From Ruminococcus sp. UBA4321 (GTDB lineage Bacteria > Bacillota > Clostridia > Oscillospirales > Ruminococcaceae): a stretch of 20,603 nt of DNA. The stretch spans positions 1 through 20,603 of the forward strand of contig DGUB01000105.1 in NCBI GenBank assembly GCA_002393815.1. Direction: 5' to 3'. Of this stretch, positions 6,555 to 14,684 are shown piece by piece. How positions within the stretch are numbered: position 1 is the stretch's first letter; every line of letters begins with the position of its first letter. Under the pieces are notes generated by a model, which searched no databases, had not been told where the DNA came from, and saw nothing but the letters and a program-made list of their open reading frames with translations. A program made the position numbers and the translations under genes.

Positions 6555-8510
6555 TTGCAAAATCAAGACAACAAAGAGCAGAAAGCACAGTCTGCCGGAA
6601 AATTAGATGCTTCTAAAATGTCCGCTGCGGAAATTCTGGAAGCTGTCGGCGTATCCGGTTCGCTGGCAGACAGCCTTGTCCGCGAAAGCGAAGCCAGACA
6701 GACTGCTGCCGCTCAGAATACCGCAATGCCTGCGCCGGAATCTGACATGCAGAAACGGATTGCCGAAATTCAGAAACAAAAAATGGCAAAAATCCGTGAA
6801 TCTCTTTCCGCTGCTCAGAACGAACCGGAAACAGTGTCTGCTGCCGAAACTGCTCCGGCAGAACAGCAGCCAGCCGCACAGACCAGAAAAGTTCGCGTCA
6901 AGGCAGTTGCCGTTTCTGATACAGCTGTTTCTGCCACAGATATTCCTGATGCAAGTGAACGTCAGGAAGAACCTCCCGTAACCAATATTTCCGCTGCACC
7001 TGCTGAACGTCCTGCTCCTGAACCTATGGAAATTCCGGTACAGGCTCCGCAGACTGCACCTGCTCCCAAAAAGAAACACAAGAAAAGAACTGCCGGTTAC
7101 GGTGCAAAAATGGGCGTTCTTATCGGTGCAGGATGCGCCGGAGTTATCATTGCTGCTTATTTTATAGGTGCGCTGAGTTATCAGGGAAAATTCCTGCCGC
7201 GTACTTATATCAATTCGCTTTCTGTAGCAGGCATGACCACGGAAGAGGCACACGATGCCCTTCTGGAAGAAAAAGAAGTCAAGGATTTGACGCTCATCAC
7301 GCCCAAGGGCGAACAGGCTGTTTTTTCGGCTGCGGATTTCAAAGCCGCTTACAGCATTCCTTCCGGTGCGCTGAATGAAGCTTCCAACGAAGGCAATTTC
7401 AACTGGGTGACAAAATTATTCAAAAGTTCGGAATATGCTGTCAAGTATGACTACACCTATTCTGAAGAAGATTTGGAAAACTTAATCAGAACGCATGACT
7501 GGGGCAGCGAAGTCTCTCAGAACGCAAAGATTGTCCGCAGCAATTCCGGAAAGTTTGAAATTGAACCGGAAACCCTCGGTGATAAGTTCGATGTCCCTGT
7601 TCTCATGAGTTATATTATGGAACAGCTTAGTGCCGGAAAGAACACCATCAATATGGAAGAATCCGGCTGTTATGAGAATTACCGCGCCAAAGTCAAGGCT
7701 TCTGATTTGGAAGATGACCTGGAAGTCTATAACCGTTATGCAAACTGCAATATTACTTTTGATTTTGATGACAGAAAGAAACTGCTCGATAATGATACCA
7801 TTATCAGCTGGCTGCTCAAAAAAGAAGACGGTTCTTTCGTCACGACTTCCGGACATGAAATTCCGCTGAATCAGGATGCCATTGCCGAATATGTCGCACA
7901 GATGGCAGAAGAAACAGACACCTACGGCAAAGACCGCGAATTCTACTCCAAAAATGACGGCTGGATTACCGTTCCGTGGACGGATTCCAGCAACTACGGA
8001 TGGAAAATCGACCAGAAAGCAACCGTCAACCAGATTATCGAACTGATTCAGACCAGTGACCCTGTTGTAGTCGAACCCATCTATACCAGTTACGGCAAGG
8101 GCTACACCCGCAAGACAGACGATATCGGCACGACTTATATTGAAGTGGATATTTCCGCACAGCATTTCTGGTATTACCGGGATAATGAAGTTATCATGGA
8201 CTATGATATCGTATCCGGTCTAGAAACCAGTTCCAAACGGCGCACACCGCGCGGCATTTTCAAGATTCTGCGTCATTCTTATGGTGCGACGCTTGGCACT
8301 TACGCTGTAGAAGGCTATGAACAGTGGGTTGACTTCTGGATGCCGTTCACATGGGACGGCTGCGGCTTCCATGACCTGAGCCGCGGCTCTTACGGCGGCA
8401 GCGTCTATATGTACAACGGTTCGCACGGCTGTCTGAACATGCGCTGGAAAGAAGCGAAAAACCTGATTGATAATATTGAAGACGGTCTTCCGGTTATCAT
8501 TCATGATTAA
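6555..8510 (+). CDS. Membrane-anchored L,D-transpeptidase (YkuD domain) with long cytoplasmic N-terminus
   Basis: Predicted to cross-link peptidoglycan stem peptides in the 3-3 mode, independently of penicillin-binding proteins. Residues 1-178 are a low-complexity region rich in Ala, Glu, Gln and Pro, ending in basic KKKHKKR (172-178). One membrane segment follows (about 186-208), so the rest lies outside the cell. Residues about 215-480 resemble the VanW/YoaR-associated putative peptidoglycan-binding modules often found before YkuD domains. The YkuD domain (about 520-651) ends with SHGCLNM (623-629), catalytic Cys626; Asn replaces the Arg of the commoner SHGCxR motif, as in enterococcal-type enzymes. 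The start is TTG at 6555, with AAGGA 9-10 nt upstream; the next ATG (6618) has no ribosome binding site. The gene is followed by a strong terminator and appears monocistronic. Confidence 0.9.
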   Translation: MQNQDNKEQKAQSAGKLDASKMSAAEILEAVGVSGSLADSLVRESEARQTAAAQNTAMPAPESDMQKRIAEIQKQKMAKIRESLSAAQNEPETVSAAETAPAEQQPAAQTRKVRVKAVAVSDTAVSATDIPDASERQEEPPVTNISAAPAERPAPEPMEIPVQAPQTAPAPKKKHKKRTAGYGAKMGVLIGAGCAGVIIAAYFIGALSYQGKFLPRTYINSLSVAGMTTEEAHDALLEEKEVKDLTLITPKGEQAVFSAADFKAAYSIPSGALNEASNEGNFNWVTKLFKSSEYAVKYDYTYSEEDLENLIRTHDWGSEVSQNAKIVRSNSGKFEIEPETLGDKFDVPVLMSYIMEQLSAGKNTINMEESGCYENYRAKVKASDLEDDLEVYNRYANCNITFDFDDRKKLLDNDTIISWLLKKEDGSFVTTSGHEIPLNQDAIAEYVAQMAEETDTYGKDREFYSKNDGWITVPWTDSSNYGWKIDQKATVNQIIELIQTSDPVVVEPIYTSYGKGYTRKTDDIGTTYIEVDISAQHFWYYRDNEVIMDYDIVSGLETSSKRRTPRGIFKILRHSYGATLGTYAVEGYEQWVDFWMPFTWDGCGFHDLSRGSYGGSVYMYNGSHGCLNMRWKEAKNLIDNIEDGLPVIIHD

Positions 8511-8532
8511 AATTAAAATCTGATTTTTATAC

Positions 8533-8565
8533 AAAGCAGAGTATTTCCCCGATACTCTGCTTTTT
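8533..8565 (+). terminator. Terminator of the L,D-transpeptidase gene
   Basis: AAAGCAGAGTAT (8533-8544) pairs perfectly with ATACTCTGCTTT (8552-8563) around a 7-nt loop and is followed by Ts. The reverse strand also has a T-rich flank, but no gene needs it. Between here and 8675 I see no convincing promoter, only AT-rich sequence. Confidence 0.85.
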
Positions 8566-8674
8566 GTAATTTCTGCACAAAAATTTTTTATAAATTTTGT
8601 ACAGGATTTTCCGTAATTTTTTCACCTGTCAAACGTACTAACTAGTAACCAATTTCCAAAAAGGAGGAATCGTT

Positions 8675-11401
8675 ATGAATCAGAATCCTTATCAGCCGAA
8701 TCATAATCCCAGTCCGCCGGATGATTATTCCCGGTTTTACGGAAATCAGAATTCCGGTCAGACGAATGTTTACACATCACAGAATATTTCCGGCATGGGA
8801 CAGAATCAGACAGACTATGCAAAATATTATCAGTCCCCTGCCCCGGTCATCCGCCCTCCGAAGGAGAAAAAGCCGAAACAGCCGTTCAGCCCAATTCCGC
8901 TGCTGTTGGTTGCCGGTGTGATTTTCCTGTTTTTAGGCGGTATCATCTTCCTGACGAATACATGGGATGTGCTTCCGGATGCAGTTCGTGCGTTAAGTCT
9001 GCTTTCCGCGAGTCTGGTTGCTTTCGGGGCAAACGCACTGGCAGAACGGGTTTTCAAGCTCCAGAAAACCGGACTTGCCTTCTATATTCTGGGCTGTATC
9101 TTCCTGCCGATGGCACTGGGCGGAATTGGTGTGTTCCATCTGCTTGGTGAATGGTTCTCATTCGCCGGGGACGGCGCAGGGCTGCTGTGGTCAGTCATTT
9201 GCCTGAGCGTTTCCGGTACGACATATCTGGGACAGAAGAACTATAAAAACAGTGTTCTGGTATGGCTTTCCCTTGCCGGAACTGCCGGAGCCTGGATATT
9301 TTTCAGCCTGTTCTTCTCCGTGCAGATTCTCAAAGATATCTCTTATGTGACACAGACAGGCATTTTCGGTTTCCTGACTGTTCTGTATGCCGCCGTGGCA
9401 GCCGTTCTCTGTGAACGCTATCTCCGGAAACATGCGGTTTCCTATGTGACAAAAGCCATTCCGAGCTATTTGTATATCGTCAATCTGCTGACCGCAATTG
9501 TTATGTTCCCGGTTGCTTCCGATGCGAAGCTTGCCGCCGGAATTCTTTCGGCAGTCACGGCAGTATTATTCTGCAATTACCGGTTTATCCGCAAAAACTT
9601 TCATCTGGGTATTTTCGGCTCTGTCCTGTGCATCATGCTGTCACTGTATCAGACAGCAGATTTATTCCCGGATTCAAGTGCTGACAGATTCATCTTTATG
9701 GGAATGTTCGGCGGGGTTCTGTTCATGGCTCTGCACAAGATGCCGAAACTCCGGACGGAATTCACACAGACCTATGCAAAAGCTGGAATTCTTCTCGGCA
9801 GTCTGACTGCATTCTGCCTGTGTTTTGCCAATCTGGCAGGACAGGATATTTTCTGGCTTCTGTACGCTCTCCTGATTCTAGGGATTGTCAGCTTTGCCAG
9901 AAGCGAAACATCTTCCTTGTCAAAAGAACCGCTGTATCTGACTGTACACTGTGCTGTTCTTTTCCTGACGGCGGAGTATACCCGTGACAGCAATCTGTTA
10001 TTATTCGCGCTGGTTCTTTCGGCACTGCTTCTGCTGGCACAGGCAGTTATCCGGAGAAAACTCTGGATGCTTTCCCTCGCGATTCTGACGAGCGGTGCAG
10101 TTCTGCTCCTGAATCTGGAACATCCGGAAATTACACTGCTCTGGCTGTGTACTGCCGGAATGCTCGGCGGTCTGATTTATGCCAACAGAACATGGCGTTT
10201 TGTTCTGGAACGCTGCTGTGCATGGGGATTTCTGGCATTTCTGACACCGGCACTGGAGAAAACTTTCTCCGAATTTATCGACAGCAATACAACTGCATGG
10301 ATTCTGACGCTTGCGATTTCCGGACTGCTGTATCTGACCGAAACTTTTGTCTTCTGGAAAGATTTGCGCCCGAACGCTACCAAGCCTTATCTTGAAATCG
10401 AATCGCTTCTGCTGTCTGTGATTGCAACATTGGGCTATCTGATTGATGATGATACATCCGGCGGATTTGCATTTCTGCTGTTCCTGCTGCTTCTGGTATT
10501 TGCAGGCGGATTTCTCCGGAAAAAGAACAACGCGATTGCGATTCCGCAGCTGATTATGTCGTTTATCATTGCCGATTCCCTGCTTCATGATGAAGATTCT
10601 GCCGGAATTAAAATTACACTGTATCTTGTTCTGCTGCTTGTTTATGCCGGAATGGGCAGACTGCTGCTTCCGAAGGGCTTCTACAGTCACGAAGACGGCG
10701 AAATGCAGGTTGACTGGGCTTTGCTTGCTGGAAGTATGCCGGTATTCGGCGCGGCAATTGCAATTGACTGGCATCCTTCTATTTTAATCTGCCTGTTCTT
10801 AGCAGTGTATTCGCTTCTGTACATCGGCAGAGTGGAGAACAGATTCATCCCGACGCTGATGGCATCGGCATTCAGCTGTCTGACCATCTTCTTCCATAAC
10901 GTGAATGACCCGTTCCAGATTTTCACATTCCTGCATGACAGTGAAATGAAAACGCCGCAGGTATTGTTATATCTGTTTCCTCTGCATTTGTTTATCCTGT
11001 CACTGCTGTGGATTCTTCCGCCGAAGCACAAAGAAAATGTGCATAAGGCAAGATTCGCTATGTACTGCTTCACTATGCTTTGTCTGCTGATTGTCAGCCT
11101 GAATTTCAAGAATGCTGCTGACGCGATTCTGCTGATGGGCTTCAGCTTTGCAATTCTGATGGGAAGTTTCTGGGTCAAGAAACTCCGCTGGTTCACGCTG
11201 GGGTTTGCGATTCTGTTCCTGACGACCCTCCGCCTGACATGGAAATTCTGGACATCTCTGCACTGGGGCATTTATCTGTTCTTAGCAGGCATTATCCTGA
11301 TTGCCGTTGCTTCCTACACGGAATACAAGAACAGATATTATGCAGAACATCCGGACGAACCGAAAAAGAAAATGGATTTCTTCAAAACATGGGTATGGTA
11401 A
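8675..11401 (+). CDS. Large polytopic membrane protein (DUF2157/SCO7613-like)
   Basis: The 908-residue product begins with about 70 residues rich in Asn, Gln, Pro, Ser and Tyr, then a basic stretch KEKKPK, then more than twenty hydrophobic segments to the end. The first membrane region, with a GxIIFLTNTWDVLPDAVRA-like stretch after GVIFLFLGG, resembles the start of DUF2157 and SCO7613-type membrane proteins, in which a short loop with Trp and Pro joins two helices; this family call is from memory and only moderate. No catalytic motif, ATPase, or ABC or SMR signature is visible. A strong AGGAGG precedes the ATG by 7 nt. The CPBP protease gene starts one base after its stop codon, so the two are very likely translationally coupled. 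Function unknown. Confidence 0.8.
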   Translation: MNQNPYQPNHNPSPPDDYSRFYGNQNSGQTNVYTSQNISGMGQNQTDYAKYYQSPAPVIRPPKEKKPKQPFSPIPLLLVAGVIFLFLGGIIFLTNTWDVLPDAVRALSLLSASLVAFGANALAERVFKLQKTGLAFYILGCIFLPMALGGIGVFHLLGEWFSFAGDGAGLLWSVICLSVSGTTYLGQKNYKNSVLVWLSLAGTAGAWIFFSLFFSVQILKDISYVTQTGIFGFLTVLYAAVAAVLCERYLRKHAVSYVTKAIPSYLYIVNLLTAIVMFPVASDAKLAAGILSAVTAVLFCNYRFIRKNFHLGIFGSVLCIMLSLYQTADLFPDSSADRFIFMGMFGGVLFMALHKMPKLRTEFTQTYAKAGILLGSLTAFCLCFANLAGQDIFWLLYALLILGIVSFARSETSSLSKEPLYLTVHCAVLFLTAEYTRDSNLLLFALVLSALLLLAQAVIRRKLWMLSLAILTSGAVLLLNLEHPEITLLWLCTAGMLGGLIYANRTWRFVLERCCAWGFLAFLTPALEKTFSEFIDSNTTAWILTLAISGLLYLTETFVFWKDLRPNATKPYLEIESLLLSVIATLGYLIDDDTSGGFAFLLFLLLLVFAGGFLRKKNNAIAIPQLIMSFIIADSLLHDEDSAGIKITLYLVLLLVYAGMGRLLLPKGFYSHEDGEMQVDWALLAGSMPVFGAAIAIDWHPSILICLFLAVYSLLYIGRVENRFIPTLMASAFSCLTIFFHNVNDPFQIFTFLHDSEMKTPQVLLYLFPLHLFILSLLWILPPKHKENVHKARFAMYCFTMLCLLIVSLNFKNAADAILLMGFSFAILMGSFWVKKLRWFTLGFAILFLTTLRLTWKFWTSLHWGIYLFLAGIILIAVASYTEYKNRYYAEHPDEPKKKMDFFKTWVW

Positions 11402-11402
11402 G

Positions 11403-12074
11403 ATGAAAACCGGAAAAATTCTGTTCGGGATTCTGTCGGCTCTGTTCTTTATCGGCGTAATGTATGCGACGGAACAGATACTTCGTCCCGGCTATCTGGT
11501 GAAAAGTCTGATAAAGCTTTCTGCTGTCGGAGTGATTCTGCTGTCTTACTGCGGAATCTTCCGGCAGAAGCTGAAAGATGCCGTTTATTTCCGGAAAATG
11601 AAACCGGCTAAGAATCTGTATCTTTTCATGACGGCAGTATTTTTCGGAATTCTGACAGTATTCTTTCTGATAAGAAACTATCTGGATTTGCCCTCTATCC
11701 GGGAGAATCTTGTCACGAAAGAACAGCTCACGAAACAGAACTGTCTGTTTGTATTCGCGTATATTGCAGTCATCAATTCATTTCTGGAAGAATCGCTGTT
11801 CCGCGGACTGCTGAGTCATCTTTTCAAGGATAATCCGAACATTGGCATTCTGTTCAGCGCGGCAGCATTTTCGGCATATCATCTCGGCATTATTGATAAC
11901 TGGCTGAATCCGGCAATTTTGATATTCTGCATGATTGGCTTGTTCGCCGCCGGAATTTTTCTGCAATGGGTCTGCAATCACTACGAAAGCCTGAAAGCAA
12001 GCTGGCTTGTTCACGGCTGTGCGAATCTGGCTATCAATGCGATTGGCTTTATTCTGATATATTTCTATGAGTGA
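11403..12074 (+). CDS. CPBP family intramembrane metalloprotease
   Basis: A 223-residue protein with about seven membrane segments and the three CPBP (Abi, type II CAAX prenyl endopeptidase-like) motifs: E129-E130-x-x-x-R134 in FLEESLFRG, FSAYH with H160, and HGCAN with H204 and N208. These residues form the metal or glutamate active site in Rce1-type enzymes. In bacteria such proteins serve in bacteriocin self-immunity, peptide processing or signalling, so the substrate cannot be read from the sequence. I start at the ATG at 11403, one base after the upstream stop; a longer frame beginning at 11301 would only add an overlap in the other frame of the neighbour. No strong Shine-Dalgarno sequence is present, which fits translational coupling. 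The small membrane gene follows after 11 nt. Confidence 0.88.
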   Translation: MKTGKILFGILSALFFIGVMYATEQILRPGYLVKSLIKLSAVGVILLSYCGIFRQKLKDAVYFRKMKPAKNLYLFMTAVFFGILTVFFLIRNYLDLPSIRENLVTKEQLTKQNCLFVFAYIAVINSFLEESLFRGLLSHLFKDNPNIGILFSAAAFSAYHLGIIDNWLNPAILIFCMIGLFAAGIFLQWVCNHYESLKASWLVHGCANLAINAIGFILIYFYE

Positions 12075-12085
12075 GGTAATATCTC

Positions 12086-12556
12086 ATGTATATTTTTCCG
12101 AATTTTGTCGTATTGATGGGTTTTCTGGTCTGGCTCAATTTGGGATGCAATTTAGCAGATATTGTGTTTTCCCTGCCGTTTCTCTGTATGGGAGCAGTTT
12201 CCGGCATTCTGACAGCGGCACTGGATATTGATGTCACACCTTATTTCAAAGTCAGAAAAACATTTTTTATTTTATTGCAGATATTTTTTACAGTTCCCCT
12301 GCTCCTCTTCTTTATTTTGGGAAACACCGGATTCATTTTCAGAATGCCCGGAATTTTGCTAAAAATAAATGATTTTCTGCCTTGTATCTATCTGAACTCT
12401 CCATATGTTCTGTTTGTACTGGAAAGTATTTGTTTCTTAGAAATGAAACTCTGGAAACACCCCAAGGAATTATTTGTGATTCTGCTTTCTGACCCATGTC
12501 TTGCGGCATTTCTGGCGGTTCTCGTTATCAGAGTCATGAATTCAGCCCGTATATAA
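12086..12556 (+). CDS. Small polytopic membrane protein of unknown function
   Basis: The 156 residues hold four or five hydrophobic segments (about 3-20, 28-46, 60-80, 100-117 and 133-149) with short polar loops. I recognise no family or motif. GAGG lies 9 nt before the ATG, and the start is 11 nt behind the CPBP protease stop, so it is the last gene of a three-gene membrane operon that ends at the hairpin at 12560-12599. It may be a partner or substrate of the protease, but that rests on position alone. Confidence 0.72.
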   Translation: MYIFPNFVVLMGFLVWLNLGCNLADIVFSLPFLCMGAVSGILTAALDIDVTPYFKVRKTFFILLQIFFTVPLLLFFILGNTGFIFRMPGILLKINDFLPCIYLNSPYVLFVLESICFLEMKLWKHPKELFVILLSDPCLAAFLAVLVIRVMNSARI

Positions 12557-12559
12557 AGC

Positions 12560-12599
12560 AAAAGCTTCTGCAAACTCTTTTCGGAGTGCAGAAGCTTTT
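12560..12599. terminator. Bidirectional terminator between membrane operon and GH5 gene
   Basis: AAAAGCTTCTGCA (12560-12572) pairs perfectly with TGCAGAAGCTTTT (12587-12599); the intervening loop can extend through CTC/GAG. Both ends give T-runs in the 3' direction, so it can stop the operon on the plus strand and the cellulase gene on the minus strand. Confidence 0.88.
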
Positions 12600-12621
12600 A
12601 TAATAGATGGAGGTGTTTTCC

Positions 12622-14466
12622 TTATTTGTTCAGCAATTGTTTTTTGAGCAGAATCAGGTCATAGATGTTGACAACATTGTCATTGTTCATATCTGCGGCT
12701 TTGTCGACTTTTACACCGTCTGTGCTTCTGCCGAGCAGATATTTCTGCAATGCAACAATATCCAGAACAGTGACCTGTCCGTCCTGATTCAGGTCGCCGG
12801 AGGTATTGGTTTCCGGTTCTGCGCCGTTTTTCGGAACGGCATACACGCCGTAAACAGTCATCGGTTTGGCAGTGGCACTCATATAGAGATTTTCTTCTTC
12901 TTCGAGTGTATAGTCTTTGCCGGAAATTGCAGAAACCAAATCTTCATAAGTGAATACCGCTGTGAAAGGCGTATTTGTATCAGATGCATAGACATAATCC
13001 CATGTAGATTTTGTTTCATCTTCTTCATCCTGAATCTGGAGTACAAGTGCCGGGTCGCCTGAGGTATTGCAGAGCATGACAAAGTCATAATTTTCATTGG
13101 CATAATTCTTCCATTGTTCCAGAATAGAGGGTTCCCAGTCTTTCAGTTCCAGACCCTCTTCCGATTTATAGAGTTCTTTCCAGTTGTCACCAATGGAAAT
13201 ATTATCCCAGCTGAATTCTAAAGTAGTATAAGCAGGAAGTGTCGGGGTAATACCATAAACGCTCATCATGGCTTCAATCACGGGAGCAGACTGCGGATAC
13301 CATGTATTTGTGGCTCTGTATACATAGCCGTGCGCCTCACCGTCACTTCTGGAAACAACATTGTTATCCCACAGAACGCAAGGAATGCCTGCATCCTTCG
13401 CTTTGGAAAGATAGGATTTTGCCCAGCTGCATCTGGATTCTGTATTATCAAAATCAGAAGCACTGAATTCGCCGATAATGATGGGCGTATTCTTTTCATC
13501 AGAAATCTGCTTCATGCTATTGAAGAACGTTGTCAGGGAATATTCATAGTCTTCGCCCCAGCCGCTCTTTCCGGGGAATTCATGATTTGCCTTGTTATCC
13601 GTTGCCATGGTGAAATAATACGGCAGATATGCATGAACGGAAAGTGCAACATTTCCGGCATTCTCCGGAATTGCGATATTTCTGACAGCAGTTGCATCAG
13701 AAGAAGCAGCATAGCCCGGAAGCATCAGCACTCTTTCCTGATTGGAAGCAGAACCCTGACTTCTGACAGTATTCACGAAAACAGCATTCAGGTCATTGAT
13801 ATATTTTGTTGTGTAGCCGTTGTCTTCTGTACCGTTGCCCCACTGATTCACGCTGGGATTTCCGGTCTGACGGGGTTCGTTCATGCCCTCGAAAATCAGG
13901 TGCTGGTCATAGTCTGCGAATTCAGCAGAAACCTGTGTCCAGATATCGCCTAATTTTTTAGCGGCGACAGCATACGTTTCATCTGTGAATACTTTTTCAT
14001 TGATGAAATCTTCATGATGCACGTTCAGGATGACAAACATATCCTGATTGTAGGCATAATCGACAGTCTGCTTGACATAGTCCATCCACTCGCTGTTGAC
14101 AACATACATCTGACTGGATTCATCATATTCAATATGTTCATACCAGGTTGTCGGGATTCTGACAGTATTGAAGCCGCCAGCCTTGACGGTGTCAAACAGT
14201 TCCTGAGTCGGTTCAGGATTGCCCCATTTTGTGACGAATCTTCCTGGTGCAGTAGTGCTTTTCAGACCGGTAGTAGCCACATCGAGCGTATTGCCGAGGT
14301 TCCAGCCGATTGTCATCTGAGAAACGATTGCCTGTGCATTCTGCCCGGTCAGGGAAGCGGCTTTGGTTTCGATTGCGGATTCCGGCAGATATCCCACGCC
14401 GGCGGCTGTCAGTGCAGCAACAGCAGCAACGGCGGTGAATCTGCGCATAGCTTTCTGATTTTTCAT
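12622..14466 (-). CDS. Secreted GH5 endoglucanase with C-terminal type I dockerin
   Basis: Cleaves internal beta-1,4-glucan bonds (cellulose or related glucans) and docks to a scaffoldin cohesin on the cell surface. The 614 residues start with a signal peptide (about 1-37, MKNQKAMRRF then an Ala-rich core). The GH5 barrel (about 45-405) carries GWNLGNT (54-60), TVRIPTTW (101-108), LNVHHE (147-152), the acid/base in FEGMNEP (E197) and the nucleophile in IIGEFSA (E333); it looks like subfamily GH5_4. Residues about 413-545 form a beta-rich module, possibly carbohydrate-binding, that I cannot classify. A linker leads to a dockerin (557-614) with two calcium loops starting DLNQDGQ and DMNNDNV. 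The ATG at 14466 has GGGGGA 7 nt upstream; an in-frame TTG at 14481 overlaps that site and is rejected. It is monocistronic, with a perfect promoter and putative operators. Confidence 0.95.
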   Translation of the reverse strand: MKNQKAMRRFTAVAAVAALTAAGVGYLPESAIETKAASLTGQNAQAIVSQMTIGWNLGNTLDVATTGLKSTTAPGRFVTKWGNPEPTQELFDTVKAGGFNTVRIPTTWYEHIEYDESSQMYVVNSEWMDYVKQTVDYAYNQDMFVILNVHHEDFINEKVFTDETYAVAAKKLGDIWTQVSAEFADYDQHLIFEGMNEPRQTGNPSVNQWGNGTEDNGYTTKYINDLNAVFVNTVRSQGSASNQERVLMLPGYAASSDATAVRNIAIPENAGNVALSVHAYLPYYFTMATDNKANHEFPGKSGWGEDYEYSLTTFFNSMKQISDEKNTPIIIGEFSASDFDNTESRCSWAKSYLSKAKDAGIPCVLWDNNVVSRSDGEAHGYVYRATNTWYPQSAPVIEAMMSVYGITPTLPAYTTLEFSWDNISIGDNWKELYKSEEGLELKDWEPSILEQWKNYANENYDFVMLCNTSGDPALVLQIQDEEDETKSTWDYVYASDTNTPFTAVFTYEDLVSAISGKDYTLEEEENLYMSATAKPMTVYGVYAVPKNGAEPETNTSGDLNQDGQVTVLDIVALQKYLLGRSTDGVKVDKAADMNNDNVVNIYDLILLKKQLLNK

Positions 14467-14505
14467 AACAAATTCCCCCAAGAATTTAAAATTTTACCTC
14501 TTTAT

Positions 14506-14521
14506 GAAAACGATTGTTTTC
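14506..14521. promoter_or_regulatory. Palindromic operator just downstream of the GH5 transcription start
   Basis: GAAAAC-GATT-GTTTTC is a 16-bp inverted repeat located at about +7 to +22 of the GH5 transcript. Its shape (AAAACG half-sites around CG) resembles LacI-family operators and matches the catabolite response element pattern WTGNAANCGNWNNCW except for one position. A repressor here would block elongation. The regulator is not in the window. Confidence 0.55.
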
Positions 14522-14533
14522 TTCTGTGATTTT

Positions 14534-14570
14534 ATTATATAATTAAAATGACAAAATGTCAAGACATTTT
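14534..14570 (-). promoter_or_regulatory. Consensus sigma-A promoter of the GH5 gene with palindrome over the -35
   Basis: On the minus strand, TTGACA (14557-14562), 17 nt and TATAAT (14534-14539) match the consensus perfectly. The -35 lies inside an inverted repeat, AAAATGTC/GACATTTT with a 2-bp centre (14553-14570). The start is predicted near 14527, leaving a leader of about 60 nt. A promoter this strong normally needs repression, which fits the two palindromes. Confidence 0.85.
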
Positions 14571-14644
14571 ATGTATTTTTTGCACAAAAATTATGTAAAT
14601 TTTTTATAAATAAAATCGAATCTGAATTAATTCATAATTTATAC

Positions 14645-14676
14645 AAAAAAGCGAAGTCCGGCAGAAGCACCGGACT
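14645..14676 (-). terminator. Terminator of the Nudix-HAD / bitopic protein unit
   Basis: On the minus strand AGTCCGG (14670-14676) and CCGGACT (14655-14661) form a 7-bp stem with an 8-nt loop, followed 4 nt later by six Ts. It lies directly after the stop codon at 14685. Confidence 0.8.
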
Positions 14677-14684
14677 GCTGAAAT

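Noticed and set aside
6603..7253. Minus-strand frame of 216 codons within the L,D-transpeptidase gene
   Set aside because: It is a shadow of the Ala/Glu/Gln-rich coding strand and yields a Phe/Arg/Cys-rich product without any motif.
10001..10774. Minus-strand frame of 257 codons within the large membrane protein gene
   Set aside because: Antisense to a hydrophobic protein, it gives a Gln/Cys/Asn-rich product without a ribosome binding site.
11301..11402. Longer N-terminus of the CPBP protease
   Set aside because: It overlaps the end of the upstream gene in another frame and would add a basic, non-family stretch; the ATG at 11403 starts directly at the first membrane helix.
14467..14481. TTG start of the GH5 gene at 14481
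   Set aside because: The codon overlaps the GGGGGA ribosome binding site of the ATG at 14466, which also gives a normal signal peptide.
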